A DNA stretch of 64,000 bases from Novosphingobium sp. CECT 9465 (GTDB lineage Bacteria > Pseudomonadota > Alphaproteobacteria > Sphingomonadales > Sphingomonadaceae), in assembly GCF_920987055.1 (NCBI RefSeq), contig NZ_CAKLBX010000001.1:3675459-3739458 (forward strand), in the 5' to 3' direction. Position 1 is the first letter of the stretch, and each line of letters begins with the position of its first letter. Made by a program: the position numbers and the translations under genes. This document shows, one piece after another, positions 1 through 9,296 of the stretch. The notes beneath the pieces were generated by a model. The model was not told the origin of the DNA, made no database searches, and saw only the letters and a program-made list of their open reading frames with translations.

Positions 1-427
1 CTTCGGGGCAGGTTCGCGAATCGATGTCGAGTGCGATGGCTGGCGGCAGCAATTCAGGATCGCGCGGCACCACCGTCACGAAATTCGCCGCCTGTGCCCC
101 AGCCGGGGCGCACAGATCATAGACATGCACCGCGCCGACCTGCATCCCGCGCCCACGCGCCGCCTCGACGCCCTCGGCAAAGGCGCCATCACGCATGGCA
201 ACGCCTTCGCTGGCGGTAAGATAGGCAAAGTCGGCACCCGCTGCCCGCAACAGCCGCCAGTCTACCGCGCCATCGTCATCGCTCAACCACGCGCCCTGCA
301 CGGGATAGTCGGCACGATCCGGCAACCATGTGCGCGCCTTCCACCAGGCAAATCCCGCCGCGATCAGCGCCAGCAGCAGCAATGCCGCAGCCATGCGCCT
401 TCGCGCCGTGTTTCGTTTCTTCGCCAT
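1..427 (-). CDS. GH25-family lysozyme-like protein, partial (3' end outside window)
   Basis: Only the first 142 residues are present; the gene continues past the left edge. An N-terminal hydrophobic segment (about residues 12-27, after KKRNTARRR) anchors or exports the protein. The rest follows the glycoside hydrolase 25 barrel: GAWLSDDDGAVDW, a strand DFAYLTASEG, then GMQVGAVHVYDLC and IALDID. GH25 enzymes cut the muramic acid-glucosamine bond of peptidoglycan. The usual DxE at the last motif reads DID here, so the acid residue may be replaced and activity is not certain. It lies 55 bp downstream of the UPF0262 gene on the same strand and may share its transcript. Confidence 0.75.
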   Translation of the reverse strand, partial: MAKKRNTARRRMAAALLLLALIAAGFAWWKARTWLPDRADYPVQGAWLSDDDGAVDWRLLRAAGADFAYLTASEGVAMRDGAFAEGVEAARGRGMQVGAVHVYDLCAPAGAQAANFVTVVPRDPELLPPAIALDIDSRTCPE

Positions 428-482
428 GATGAAGTTTGCGCGCCCCGATATTCACTTCGGCAGAATCATGCCGGGATTTATG

Positions 483-965
483 TCATCCCTTGATATGCAG
501 CACGCAGATCAGGGTAAAGAGCCGCCGCGCGGTCGGGAAATCGGTTTCGATCTTGCCATCCAGCCGCTCCAGCAGCATTTCAGCTGCCTCGTTGTGAACA
601 CCGCGGCGGGCCATGTCGATGGTTTCTATCTCGGTCGCGGTGGCCTTGCGAATCGCCTGATAGTAACTGTCGCAGATTGCGAAATATTCGCGAATTGGCC
701 GCCGGAACCGGCCAAGCCCCAGAATCACCGTTTCCAGCGCGGTTCCGGCCTCGTCCGCCATCGCCATGACCAGCCGCCCGTCATCCACGGCAAGCTTCAG
801 CCGGTAAGGGCCTGCATGGCCAGCCTCGAATGCGCGCAATGGTTTGAACGTGTTTTCTTCGATCAGGTCGAAGATCGCGATGCGGCGCTCCTGCTCGATA
901 TCGGCATTTCGCCTGATAATCGTCGTTTCGTCCAGCTCGATATGCGAGATGCGCGGGTCGCCCAT
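483..965 (-). CDS. UPF0262 family protein
   Basis: A 160-residue protein with the conserved core of UPF0262, an alphaproteobacterial family of unknown function: HIELDE near the N-terminus, ERRIAIFDLIEENTF at about residues 26-40, and the C-terminal LICVLHIKG. No signal peptide or membrane segment is visible, so it is likely cytosolic. It is divergent from dnaB, with about 115 bp between starts, and precedes the GH25 gene. Assignment to the family is firm; the biochemical role is unknown. Confidence 0.9.
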   Translation of the reverse strand: MGDPRISHIELDETTIIRRNADIEQERRIAIFDLIEENTFKPLRAFEAGHAGPYRLKLAVDDGRLVMAMADEAGTALETVILGLGRFRRPIREYFAICDSYYQAIRKATATEIETIDMARRGVHNEAAEMLLERLDGKIETDFPTARRLFTLICVLHIKG

Positions 966-1081
966 GAATGCCCTGTGTTGCAGAGGCGAAACGCGCGGGC
1001 AAGGATTTTACCGATTCCCTCCCCGCTATCCACAACCCTGGCCCGTTGCCCCCGGTCACCCGGTCGGGCACAGTGCGCGTC

Positions 1082-2599
1082 ATGTCAGCCAGCGAAGCCA
1101 TCCTGTCCCGCGAACCGTCCGAGATTCGCGCCCTTCCTTCCAACGTCGAAGCCGAAGCCGCCTTCCTCGGCGCGGTCCTGATCGACAATCGCATTCTCGA
1201 AGAACTGCAAACCCCGCTGAAGCCGGAGCACTTCTTCGCCGCCGTGCATGGCCGGGTTTACGAACGTATCCAGGCCCTGATTGATCGCAAGGCCGTGGTC
1301 ACGCCGGTCACGCTCAAGCCCTATTTCGAAACCGATGAAGGTCTCAAGGAACTGGGCGGCACCGCCTATCTCGCGCGCCTCACGGCTGACGGGCAGGGCC
1401 TGCTCAATCCGCGCGAGCTGGCCGAACAGGTCTATGACCTCGCCCTGCTGCGCGAACTCATCACCGTCGGGCGCAATCTTGTCGAAGGTGCGCTCGATAC
1501 CAGCGATTCGGTCGCCCCGCTCGAACAAGTCGAAAAAGCCGAAGCCGCGCTCTATGCCGTGGCCGAAGGCGCGCAGACCGGCAGCGAGGCGCAAAGCTTC
1601 GGCGCAGCCACCCGCACATCGCTTGAGATGATCGAAAAGGCGCTGCTTTCGGGCGGCCACATTTCAGGCAAGACCACGGGCCTCACCTCAGTCAACGAAA
1701 AGATCGGTGGCCTGCATGATTCGGACCTGATCATCCTCGCCGGGCGCCCCGGCATGGGCAAGACCTCGCTCGTCACCAACATCGCGTTCAATGCGGCAGA
1801 CCGCCTGCGCCGCGACATGGACGATGGCATCGCGCTCAAGGATTCGGTTGGCGCGGGCGTTGCTTTCTTCAGTTTGGAAATGAGCGCGGACCAGCTCGCC
1901 ACGCGTATCCTTGCCGAACAATCGGGCATCAGTTCCGAAGCGCTGCGCATGGGCCGCATCAGCCGTGAGGATTTCCAGCAGCTTTCCTTCGCCAGCCAGC
2001 GTCTGGCGGAATTGCCGCTCTATATCGATGATACCCCGGCGCTGACCATAGGCGCACTGCGCGCCCGCGCCCGCCGTCTCAAGCGCCGCCACGATATCGG
2101 GTTGATCGTGGTCGATTACCTTCAGCTCTTGCAGGGTTCGGGCCGCTCTGGCGATAATCGCGTCAACGAAATCTCGGAAATTTCCCGCGGATTGAAGACC
2201 TTGGCCAAGGAACTGTCGGTTCCGGTGATTGCCCTGTCACAGCTGTCCCGTGCGGTCGAACAGCGCGACGACAAGCGCCCGATGCTGTCAGACCTTCGTG
2301 AATCAGGCTCGATCGAGCAGGACGCCGACATGGTGTGGTTCGTCTTCCGCGAGGATTACTACGTCGCGGCCAAGGAACCCAAGGTGCCCCAAGGCAGCGA
2401 CGATGCAAAAACGCAGGAAGCCCACGCCGCATGGCAGGCGGAAATGGAGCGCGTCTACGGCCTTGCCGAACTGATCGTGGCCAAGCAACGCCATGGCTCC
2501 ACCGGCAAGGTCCGCCTGCGCTTCGAAGCCAAGGTCACCCGCTTCAGCGACCTCGCGCCGGATGATCTGCGCGCCAACTCTTACGGAAGTGATGAATAG
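1082..2599 (+). CDS. dnaB: Replicative DNA helicase DnaB
   Basis: A 505-residue hexameric replicative helicase that unwinds the fork ahead of DNA polymerase III. An N-terminal DnaB domain (about residues 15-120, starting ALPSNVEAEAAFLGAVL) is followed by the RecA-like core with Walker A GRPGMGKT at 221-228, GLIVVDYLQLL as Walker B, and the DLRESGSIEQDADMV motif. Two insertions in the core, one near DRLRRDMDDGIALKDS and one near PKVPQGSDDAKTQ, are typical of alphaproteobacterial DnaB. I start at the ATG at 1082 because the reading frame upstream lacks family similarity. A DnaA-box-like CTATCCACA lies at 1026-1034, about 50 bp upstream. Confidence 0.96.
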   Translation: MSASEAILSREPSEIRALPSNVEAEAAFLGAVLIDNRILEELQTPLKPEHFFAAVHGRVYERIQALIDRKAVVTPVTLKPYFETDEGLKELGGTAYLARLTADGQGLLNPRELAEQVYDLALLRELITVGRNLVEGALDTSDSVAPLEQVEKAEAALYAVAEGAQTGSEAQSFGAATRTSLEMIEKALLSGGHISGKTTGLTSVNEKIGGLHDSDLIILAGRPGMGKTSLVTNIAFNAADRLRRDMDDGIALKDSVGAGVAFFSLEMSADQLATRILAEQSGISSEALRMGRISREDFQQLSFASQRLAELPLYIDDTPALTIGALRARARRLKRRHDIGLIVVDYLQLLQGSGRSGDNRVNEISEISRGLKTLAKELSVPVIALSQLSRAVEQRDDKRPMLSDLRESGSIEQDADMVWFVFREDYYVAAKEPKVPQGSDDAKTQEAHAAWQAEMERVYGLAELIVAKQRHGSTGKVRLRFEAKVTRFSDLAPDDLRANSYGSDE

Positions 2600-2649
2600 C
2601 AGATTTCGTCTGCCATGGCCCAATTCGGGCATGCCGCCTTTCTGTATAT

Positions 2650-3249
2650 ATGGACAAGGTATTGCACCGCGTTATCGTGCCGACCATGAGACACAAGATC
2701 GAACGATACCAGCGAGCGATCAAGGGACTTGTTGTTTCCGTACTGCTCCGATTCAAGGGCGTTAAAGTCGCCGACCGGGTCGTGATCGAAGGTCGTTCGC
2801 CATTCATCGTTCCTGACGGTGATCTCTATCTTGGTTCCCGTATCAGCTTCCGCTCGTTGTATGGCACCATACGGATCATCATCCGGGGTGGGGCGCGCCT
2901 GTCGATCGGAGCGCGATGTTTCATAAACAACGGTTGCAGCATCGAGAGTTTCAGTGACGTTGAAATCGGAGACCATTGCCTGATCGGTGACAGTGTCCAG
3001 ATCATGGACAACAACTATCATCAGATCAGCGAAGGCTCTCTCCCGCGCGTAGCCCGCGTCCGAATCGGCAGAAACGTCTGGCTGGCCAACCGATGCCTTA
3101 TCCTTGCCGGCGTGGAAATCGGCGATCATAGCGTGGTCGGCGCCGGCGCGGTCGTGACGAAGTCCTTTCCGCCACGGTCCATCATCGGCGGAAATCCCGC
3201 GCGCCTGATCGGGCAGGTCCAGTGTTCGGATGACTGGATCAGAAGATAG
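2650..3249 (+). CDS. Hexapeptide-repeat O-acyltransferase (WbbJ/LbH type)
   Basis: A 199-residue left-handed beta-helix acyltransferase. Hexapeptide-type turns run from about residue 40 to 185 (for example IGARCFINNGC, IGDHCLIGDSV, IGRNVWLANRC, IGDHSVVGAGA), ending in the typical PPRSIIGGNPARLIG. In this family the Asn-Asn-Tyr-His stretch supplies the catalytic histidine. Such enzymes acetylate sugars of polysaccharide or lipopolysaccharide; the true substrate cannot be read. A second ATG at 2686 is possible and neither start has a clear ribosome-binding site. It sits alone between dnaB and rpoZ, and its bases look less GC-rich than the neighbours, which hints at later acquisition. Confidence 0.85.
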   Translation: MDKVLHRVIVPTMRHKIERYQRAIKGLVVSVLLRFKGVKVADRVVIEGRSPFIVPDGDLYLGSRISFRSLYGTIRIIIRGGARLSIGARCFINNGCSIESFSDVEIGDHCLIGDSVQIMDNNYHQISEGSLPRVARVRIGRNVWLANRCLILAGVEIGDHSVVGAGAVVTKSFPPRSIIGGNPARLIGQVQCSDDWIRR

Positions 3250-3324
3250 GACAGTGTGCTTCCGCTCTGCCATCTTCCCGCATTGCCGGGTCATGCTGAC
3301 ATTCCTGGGGATCACGGCAAATCC

Positions 3325-3353
3325 TTGACTTTTCCACAACTGCGGCCTAGCAG
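3325..3353 (+). promoter_or_regulatory. Possible rpoZ promoter
   Basis: TTGACT at 3325-3330 resembles a -35 box. It is followed after 17 bp by TAGCAG at 3348-3353, a poor -10 match, about 40 bp before the rpoZ start. A DnaA-box-like TTTTCCACA (3330-3338) overlaps the spacer. Assignment is tentative. Confidence 0.3.
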
Positions 3354-3392
3354 CCGTTCTTTCCATCTTTACCAGTATATCGGAGTGCCCGG

Positions 3393-3737
3393 ATGGCGCG
3401 CGTTACCGTCGAAGATTGCGTCGACAAGATTCCCAACCGTTTCGATCTCGTCCTTCTTGCGGCAGAGCGCGCCCGCGCGATCTCCGGCGGTTCGGAACTG
3501 ACCGTCGATCGCGATCGCGACAAGAACCCGGTCGTCGCGCTGCGCGAAATCGCAGAAGAAACTATCCGTCCAACGGTGCTCAAGGAAAACCTGATCCAGT
3601 CGCTGCAACGCGTCCTGCCTGACGATGATGACGAAGTCGATGAAATCGGCTCGCTCTCGCAGTCGGCCGAAGCTCTGCGCATCACCGCTGCGGCGCCAGT
3701 GCGCAACACGTCGCTCGGCGCTGACTACGACGGCTGA
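3393..3737 (+). CDS. rpoZ: DNA-directed RNA polymerase omega subunit
   Basis: The 114-residue omega subunit, which helps fold and hold the beta-prime subunit in RNA polymerase. The family signature is clear: [30 protein letters not shown], then [15 protein letters not shown] at about residues 46-60. GGAG lies 9 nt before the ATG. In many genomes rpoZ is followed by spoT; here it stands alone, is closed by a strong bidirectional terminator, and the next gene points the other way. Confidence 0.97.
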   Translation: MARVTVEDCVDKIPNRFDLVLLAAERARAISGGSELTVDRDRDKNPVVALREIAEETIRPTVLKENLIQSLQRVLPDDDDEVDEIGSLSQSAEALRITAAAPVRNTSLGADYDG

Positions 3738-3762
3738 TTTCAAGCGAAATCACTGTTTTGGC

Positions 3763-3795
3763 AAAAAGCCCGCAGTGCAGACTGCGGGCTTTTTT
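3763..3795. terminator. Bidirectional rho-independent terminator
   Basis: A perfect stem AAAAAGCCCGCAGT / ACTGCGGGCTTTTT with loop GCAG. It has a T run on one side and an A run on the other, so it can end both rpoZ (rightward) and the SnoaL-like gene (leftward). Confidence 0.9.
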
Positions 3796-3809
3796 GTCGC
3801 AAGCGGCCT

Positions 3810-4193
3810 TCAGGTGTTTTCCAGTTCCACCGCCATCAGATCCCAGACCTTGTTGATCCCCTCCAACGGGCGCACCATCATCTTGAAGTCGACGATCCGC
3901 CCCTCCAGATCGAAGCGGATCAGATCGATGCCATTCACTTTCACCCCGTCTATCTCGCACTCGAATTCCAGGCACGTCTCCGGCCCGTCGACCAGCTCGC
4001 GCACATAACGGAAAGTGCCATTGCCGAAGACCTGGCCCACTGCCGTCAGGTACATCAGCACCTTCTCGCGTCCGGCCTGCGGGGTGTGGGCCACCGGTGA
4101 ATGAAACACCGCATCATCGGCGACCAGTTCATCCAGAAGAGCTGGATCGCTGCCCAACATATAGCGGTGCCACGCTGCCAGTCCCAGTTTCAT
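3810..4193 (-). CDS. SnoaL-like / NTF2-fold protein
   Basis: A 127-residue protein of the nuclear transport factor 2-like fold, SnoaL or limonene-epoxide-hydrolase type: a helical start (WHRYMLGSDPALLDELVADDAVFHSPV) followed by strands with FECEIDGVKVNGIDLIRFDLEGRIVDFKMMVRP. Members are small cyclases, isomerases or hydrolases that work on hydrophobic substrates. The substrate cannot be predicted. It is downstream of the dienelactone hydrolase gene on the same strand with about 83 bp between them, so the two could be cotranscribed. Confidence 0.8.
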   Translation of the reverse strand: MKLGLAAWHRYMLGSDPALLDELVADDAVFHSPVAHTPQAGREKVLMYLTAVGQVFGNGTFRYVRELVDGPETCLEFECEIDGVKVNGIDLIRFDLEGRIVDFKMMVRPLEGINKVWDLMAVELENT

Positions 4194-4276
4194 GCCACGT
4201 CTCCCGTCAGGTTGGTGATCGAACAGTGGAGCAAGGCAGGCGGCGCGGCATTGATCCGGCGCAACCCGTCCGTGCG

Positions 4277-4975
4277 TTATCCCAGATAGCGGGCGAAGAA
4301 ATCACGCGTCCGGCGATCAGCCAGTTCCGCGCCCTGTTCATCGCGGCGCTTTCCCATTTCCGCCGCGAACCCGTGGTCCAAGCCCGCGTAATCATGCAGC
4401 GTGACCTTCGGATGGGGGTCGAGCGCGGCATGGATCGCCGCCTGTGCCTCTGCACTGACAAGATGGTCCGCGGTAGGAATGTGCAGCATCAACGGATTGG
4501 CGATCGCGTGCGATTCGCCCAGCATCTGGTCGATCATCACGCCATAATAGCCCACCGAAGCATCGATATCGGTACGGGTCGCCGTCATATAGGCCATCCG
4601 CCCGCCAAGGCAGAAGCCGACCAGCCCGACCTTCGATATCCCTTCATAGTCCCGCAGAAAGCGAATCGCCGCCTCGATATCCTGCACGCCCTTGTCAGGA
4701 TCATATTGCCCGAAATATCCGAATGCCTCTTCCATCTGCTCCGGCACGTCCGGGTCCAGTTCGACGCCAGGCGCAAACCGCCAGAAGATATCCGGCGCCA
4801 ATGCCATATAGCCAAGATCGGCCCAGACCTTGCACTTGTGACGGATACCGGGATTTACACCGAAAATTTCGGGCACGACGATGATCGCCGCGCGGATCGG
4901 TCCTTCCGGCACGGCAAGATATCCCGGAATTTCGCCTTCATCGTGCATCGCTGCAAACGTGATATTCTCGCCCAT
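4277..4975 (-). CDS. Dienelactone hydrolase family protein
   Basis: A 232-residue alpha/beta hydrolase. The dienelactone hydrolase triad is visible at nearly the classical numbering: Cys122 in VGFCLGG, Asp170 in IPTADH, His201 in LDHGF, plus Glu36 in VVPEIFG, which activates the cysteine. Members open lactone rings in aromatic degradation, but many chromosomal copies act on unknown esters. There is no pathway cluster around it, so the substrate is open. Confidence 0.88.
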   Translation of the reverse strand: MGENITFAAMHDEGEIPGYLAVPEGPIRAAIIVVPEIFGVNPGIRHKCKVWADLGYMALAPDIFWRFAPGVELDPDVPEQMEEAFGYFGQYDPDKGVQDIEAAIRFLRDYEGISKVGLVGFCLGGRMAYMTATRTDIDASVGYYGVMIDQMLGESHAIANPLMLHIPTADHLVSAEAQAAIHAALDPHPKVTLHDYAGLDHGFAAEMGKRRDEQGAELADRRTRDFFARYLG

Positions 4976-5092
4976 GATCGCTCATCCTGTGCACTGGTAT
5001 CTTTGGTCTGATGCCATGTTGGCCCCGACCGTGGACTTTGCCAAGCTTGCATGACACTGTTGCCTCAACGACGATTGGTGAAGGATGCTCCC

Positions 5093-5347
5093 ATGAAAAT
5101 GACGGTGGAAGTCGATTGTACCCCGGAAGAAGCGCGCCGCTTTCTCGGCCTTCCCGATGTTTCCAAGGCCAATGAGCTGTATGTCGACAACATCGCCAAG
5201 GCGATGCAGGGCGTGACCAGCATCGAACAGTTGCAGGGCTATATCAAGCAGGTCGCACCGATGGGGGAAATGGGCCTCAAGCTTTTCCAGCAGGTTATGG
5301 AACAGGGCGGCATGGGGGCATTCACCGGAAAGAAACCGAAGGCCTGA
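5093..5347 (+). CDS. DUF6489 family protein
   Basis: An 84-residue cytosolic protein starting MKMTVEVDCTPEEARRFLGLPDV, with an amphipathic middle and a GGMGAFTGKKPKA tail. I recognise it as the DUF6489 family of sphingomonads, function unknown. I prefer the ATG at 5093, preceded by GAAGGATG, over an upstream in-frame ATG at 5051. It lies 31 bp before mnmE and is probably cotranscribed with it. Confidence 0.75.
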   Translation: MKMTVEVDCTPEEARRFLGLPDVSKANELYVDNIAKAMQGVTSIEQLQGYIKQVAPMGEMGLKLFQQVMEQGGMGAFTGKKPKA

Positions 5348-5378
5348 CGCGCGCCGGATGATCCTGTAGGGGGAGGCC

Positions 5379-6674
5379 GTGACCGACACGATATTTGCCT
5401 TGTCCTCTGGCCAGCCCCCCGCCGGAATTGCGGTGATCCGCATCAGCGGATCGCAATCCGGGTCCGCACTCGAAGCGCTCGCGCGGAAGCTTCCGCCCCC
5501 GCGCCGCGCCACTCTCGCCACACTGCGCGATCCGCAGGATAACACCCTGCTGGATCGGACCGTGATCCTGTGGCTTCCGGGGCCGGGCACCGCCACGGGC
5601 GAAGACAGCGCCGAACTGCATCTCCACGGCGGCCGCGCAGTCGTCGCGGCCGTCGAATCCGCCCTCGCGAAAGTTCCCGGCTTGCGCCGCGCCCAGCCTG
5701 GCGAATTCACCCGCCGCGCCTTTGCCCATGGCCGGATAGACCTCGCCGAAGCCGAGGGTCTTGCCGATCTGCTCTCTGCCGAAACCGAACTGCAACGCCG
5801 CGCGGCTCTCGCCATGGCCGATGGTGCGCTCTCGCGCGAGGTGGCCCGATGGCGCGATGCCTTGCTGCACTTGTCGGCAAGGCTCGAAGCAGCGCTCGAC
5901 TTTTCGGACGAAGATGATGTCGGAGAAGGGGAGTCGGCACTGCCCAGCGGCTTCACAGCAGACTGCACCGCGCTTCTGCATGACCTTGAATCATGGCTGT
6001 CCCGCCCCCGCGCCGAACCCTTGAAAGAGGGCTTTCGCGTCGTCCTCGCCGGGCCGCCCAACGCGGGCAAGTCCACCTTGTTCAATGCGCTCGTCGATCA
6101 CGAGGCCGCGATCACCGCCGCTGAGCCGGGCACCACGCGCGATGTCCTGACGCATTCCTGCGCGCTCGACGGCATCGCGTTCACGTTCGTTGACACCGCC
6201 GGACTGCGCGATGAAGGAGCTGGCGAGATCGAGCGCATCGGCATCGCCCGCGCCCGCGCCGCAGCAGAGCGCGCGGACCTGATCCTCTGGCTCGGCCCCG
6301 AAGGACAGGGACCGCACGGACGCCCGCTCTGGGAAATTGCCGCGCAATGCGATGCGCCGCATGCACCGGCCAAGTCCAACGGCCTGCGCCTTTCCGCTCA
6401 CACGGGCGAGGGCATGGCCCCGTTCCGCGAAGCCCTTGTGGCTTACGCGCGCAACGCACTCCCCGCTCCCGGCGAAGCAGCCCTCAACCAGCGCCAGCAT
6501 GCCCTGCTTTCCGACGTCGCCTCCGCGCTTGCCGACAGTTGCGCCCACACCGATCCACTGCTCGCCGCCGAACACCTCCGGCTCGCCCGCCGCGCGCTCG
6601 ATGCGCTCGTCGGTCGCACCGGCACCGAAGACATGCTCGACGCCCTGTTCGGCCGCTTCTGCATCGGCAAGTGA
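5379..6674 (+). CDS. mnmE: tRNA uridine-5-carboxymethylaminomethyl modification GTPase MnmE
   Basis: A 431-residue GTPase that with MnmG installs the (carboxymethyl)aminomethyl group on wobble uridine 34 of certain tRNAs. It has an N-terminal folate-binding domain (TIFALSSGQPPAGIAVIRISG, LHLHGG), a helical domain split by the G domain, G1 GPPNAGKST at 225-233, a DTAG switch II motif, and the essential C-terminal CIGK ending with Cys three from the end. The start is GTG, with GGGGGAGG just upstream. It is the first gene of the mnmE-mnmG-rsmG-parA-parB run. Confidence 0.96.
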   Translation: MTDTIFALSSGQPPAGIAVIRISGSQSGSALEALARKLPPPRRATLATLRDPQDNTLLDRTVILWLPGPGTATGEDSAELHLHGGRAVVAAVESALAKVPGLRRAQPGEFTRRAFAHGRIDLAEAEGLADLLSAETELQRRAALAMADGALSREVARWRDALLHLSARLEAALDFSDEDDVGEGESALPSGFTADCTALLHDLESWLSRPRAEPLKEGFRVVLAGPPNAGKSTLFNALVDHEAAITAAEPGTTRDVLTHSCALDGIAFTFVDTAGLRDEGAGEIERIGIARARAAAERADLILWLGPEGQGPHGRPLWEIAAQCDAPHAPAKSNGLRLSAHTGEGMAPFREALVAYARNALPAPGEAALNQRQHALLSDVASALADSCAHTDPLLAAEHLRLARRALDALVGRTGTEDMLDALFGRFCIGK

Positions 6675-6694
6675 ACATCCATCTTCACGCACAA

Positions 6695-6710
6695 TGTTCC
6701 ACGTGAAACA
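6695..6710. other. parS: parS centromere site 1
   Basis: TGTTCCACGTGAAACA, an almost perfect 16-bp parS (consensus TGTTTCACGTGAAACA) in the gap between mnmE and mnmG. ParB encoded at 10066-11007 should load here as a CTP-dependent clamp. Confidence 0.92.
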
Positions 6711-6768
6711 CTGCCTGCCACCAATCCAAATCTTTGACGCGAATCTCCAACTCGCGTAACGCGGCCCC

Positions 6769-8616
6769 ATGCACCAGTTCGACATCATAGTGGTCGGCGG
6801 CGGGCACGCCGGCGTTGAGGCAGCGAGTGTTGCTGCACGGATGGGCGCGCGCACCGCGCTGGTCTCGTTCGATCCGCAAACCATTGGCGCGATGAGTTGC
6901 AATCCGGCCATAGGTGGATTGGGGAAGGGGCACCTCGTGCGCGAGGTTGACGCCTTTGACGGTCTTATCGCCCGCGCTGCCGATGCGGGCGCAATTCACT
7001 ACCGCATGCTCAACCGTTCGAAGGGCAGCGCCGTACAGGGACCGCGCGTCCAGGCCGATCGCAAGCGCTTCAAGGCCGCGATCCAGCAGATGATTACCGC
7101 CCAGCCGAACCTTACCGTGATTGGCGGGGAAGCGGCGGCGCTGCGGCTTCATGGCAGCACGGTCACAGGTCTCGATCTGGCAGACGGCACCGCCCTGCAT
7201 GCCAAAGCCGTGGTCCTGTGCACCGGCACGTTCCTTGGCGGGCGCCTGTTCCGGGGCGAAGAACGGATGGAAGGTGGCCGCATTGGCGAAGATGCCGCCC
7301 ATCGGCTCGCCGGGCAATTGCGCGACGCCGATCTGCCGATGGCGCGGCTCAAGACCGGTACGCCCCCGCGCATCGATGGCCGCACCATCGATTGGGCGCG
7401 CCTGCCCGAACAACCAAGCGATGCCGAACCGTGGACCATGTCGCCACTCAACACCACGCGCCCGCTGCCGCAAGTGTTCTGCGCCATCGCCCGCACCAAT
7501 GCGCGGACTCACGACATAATCCGCAGCGGACTTGACCAATCGCCGCTGTTCACAGGCGCGATCGACGCGCTCGGCCCGCGCTATTGTCCGTCGATTGAGG
7601 ACAAAATCCATCGTTTTGGCGACCGTGATGGCCATCAGGTCTTCCTAGAACCGGAAGGGCTGGATGACCGGACAGTCTATCCCAACGGCATCTCCACCTC
7701 GCTCCCCACCGATATCCAGATTGCCATGGTGCGGTCAATGGAGGGTCTGGAGCAGGCGGAGATCACTGTGCCCGGCTATGCCGTGGAATACGATCACATC
7801 GATCCACGCGCCTTGCGCCGCAGTCTTGAAGTGAAGGCCATGCCCGGCCTTTATTGCGCGGGCCAGATCAACGGCACGACAGGCTATGAAGAAGCGGCGG
7901 CACAAGGCCTGGTCGCCGGAATGTCAGCAGCTGCCGTCGTTCTGGGGCGGGAGGCGCCAGACCTCGATCGCGCCAACAGCTACATGGCGGTGATGATCGA
8001 TGACCTGACCCTGCACGGCGTGAGCGAGCCATACCGCATGCTCACCGCCCGCGCGGAATACCGGCTGCGCCTGCGCGCCAACAACGCGTCCACACGCCTG
8101 ACCCCGCTTGGCCTCGCCGTCGGCTGCATCGGCGATCACCGTCGCGAATGGTTCGAACAGCGCAGCGCAGCCCGTGCCATGCTTGAAGCATCGCTCCAAC
8201 AGGAAGCGACATCGACCGAACTCAACCGTCACGGCATTGCCGTTCGAACGGAAGGGACGCGCCGTCCGCTGACCGGATGGCTGCGCTTCCCTGAAGTCTC
8301 CCTTGCCAGCCTTCGGTCGTGGATTGGGGAAGGGGAGATCGATCCGCTGCTTGCCGAGGAGGTTGAGGAGGATGCGGCCTACGCCCCCTATCTTGCCCGG
8401 CAAGACGCCGAACTGCGCGATCTGCGCGCGTCTGACTCTGTACCGCTGGGCGACGGGTTCCCGTTTGCGGATATCCCCGGCCTGTCGCGCGAAATGGTCG
8501 AGCGCCTTGAAAAGGCCCAGCCTGATACGCTTGCCGCCGCCGGACGCATTGCGGGAATTACCCCCGCTGCGCTCGCCAGTCTGCTGGTCCATGCCCGCCG
8601 CAGGGTTGCCGCATGA
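6769..8616 (+). CDS. mnmG: tRNA uridine-5-carboxymethylaminomethyl modification enzyme MnmG
   Basis: A 615-residue FAD/NADH enzyme, partner of MnmE in wobble-uridine modification. It opens with the dinucleotide motif [14 protein letters not shown] and continues with [21 protein letters not shown], the first GidA signature. [31 protein letters not shown] and the late [20 protein letters not shown] signature are all present. The length is normal for the family. Its stop overlaps the rsmG start in ATGA. Confidence 0.97.
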   Translation: MHQFDIIVVGGGHAGVEAASVAARMGARTALVSFDPQTIGAMSCNPAIGGLGKGHLVREVDAFDGLIARAADAGAIHYRMLNRSKGSAVQGPRVQADRKRFKAAIQQMITAQPNLTVIGGEAAALRLHGSTVTGLDLADGTALHAKAVVLCTGTFLGGRLFRGEERMEGGRIGEDAAHRLAGQLRDADLPMARLKTGTPPRIDGRTIDWARLPEQPSDAEPWTMSPLNTTRPLPQVFCAIARTNARTHDIIRSGLDQSPLFTGAIDALGPRYCPSIEDKIHRFGDRDGHQVFLEPEGLDDRTVYPNGISTSLPTDIQIAMVRSMEGLEQAEITVPGYAVEYDHIDPRALRRSLEVKAMPGLYCAGQINGTTGYEEAAAQGLVAGMSAAAVVLGREAPDLDRANSYMAVMIDDLTLHGVSEPYRMLTARAEYRLRLRANNASTRLTPLGLAVGCIGDHRREWFEQRSAARAMLEASLQQEATSTELNRHGIAVRTEGTRRPLTGWLRFPEVSLASLRSWIGEGEIDPLLAEEVEEDAAYAPYLARQDAELRDLRASDSVPLGDGFPFADIPGLSREMVERLEKAQPDTLAAAGRIAGITPAALASLLVHARRRVAA

Positions 8617-9296
8617 CCATCGCCACCGAAGCTGAGGCCCAGGGCTGGCTTCGCGATATCCTGGGTGCGGACGATGCAGGCATGGCACGACTTTCCCAAT
8701 TGATCGATCTGCTGTTGGAGGAAAACGAACGCCAGAACCTTGTCGCGCGGGGCACGCTGCCACATGTCTGGCAACGCCACATTGTCGACTCCGCACAGCT
8801 CCTTGATGTTTCACGTGGAACATTGCCGCAAGGGGAATGGATCGATCTTGGCACGGGGGCAGGCTTTCCCGGCCTGGTGATCGCCGCGCTTCAACCCGAA
8901 CGTCATGTCAAACTGGTGGACTCGCGTCGCTTGCGCACTGAATGGCTGCAACGCGCTGTCGATGCGCTGAGCCTTTCCAATGCCGAAGTCATTCTCGCGC
9001 GCGTGGAAGACTTGCCAACAAGCGCTCACGCGGTGATCTCTGCGAGGGCATTTGCCCCATTGGACAAACTCGTGACGCTTTCTGCCCGGTTTTCCACACC
9101 GGACACGCTTTGGCTGTTGCCCAAAGGGGCCGGCGCACAGCATGAACTGGATGTGCTTCCCGAATCATGGCGCCATGTGTTTCACGTGGAACAATCGTTG
9201 ACCGATCCCGGAGCCGGGATCATCGTTGGTCGCTTGCTGGAAGGGAAGCCTGCCGCTGTCGCGTCCCGATCCACGAAAAAGGCCAGGCGTTCATGA
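8613..9296 (+). CDS. rsmG: 16S rRNA (guanine-N7)-methyltransferase RsmG
   Basis: A 227-residue SAM-dependent methyltransferase acting on 16S rRNA G527 (E. coli numbering), formerly GidB. The SAM motif [13 protein letters not shown] is at about 76-88, preceded by the family stretch [16 protein letters not shown]. It overlaps mnmG and parA by 4 nt on either side, implying translational coupling. Two parS sites lie inside the gene, encoding parts of LDVSRGT and VFHVEQ, so these residues are constrained by the DNA site as well as by protein function. Confidence 0.95.
   Translation: MTIATEAEAQGWLRDILGADDAGMARLSQLIDLLLEENERQNLVARGTLPHVWQRHIVDSAQLLDVSRGTLPQGEWIDLGTGAGFPGLVIAALQPERHVKLVDSRRLRTEWLQRAVDALSLSNAEVILARVEDLPTSAHAVISARAFAPLDKLVTLSARFSTPDTLWLLPKGAGAQHELDVLPESWRHVFHVEQSLTDPGAGIIVGRLLEGKPAAVASRSTKKARRS
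8807..8822. other. parS: parS centromere site 2 (inside rsmG)
   Basis: TGTTTCACGTGGAACA, the exact reverse complement of site 1, embedded in the rsmG reading frame at codons for about residues 65-70. Confidence 0.92.
9178..9193. other. parS: parS centromere site 3 (inside rsmG, just before parA)
   Basis: TGTTTCACGTGGAACA, identical to site 2, in the 3' part of rsmG about 100 bp before the parA start. It encodes VFHVEQ. Closeness to parA leaves room for autoregulation by ParB. Confidence 0.92.
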
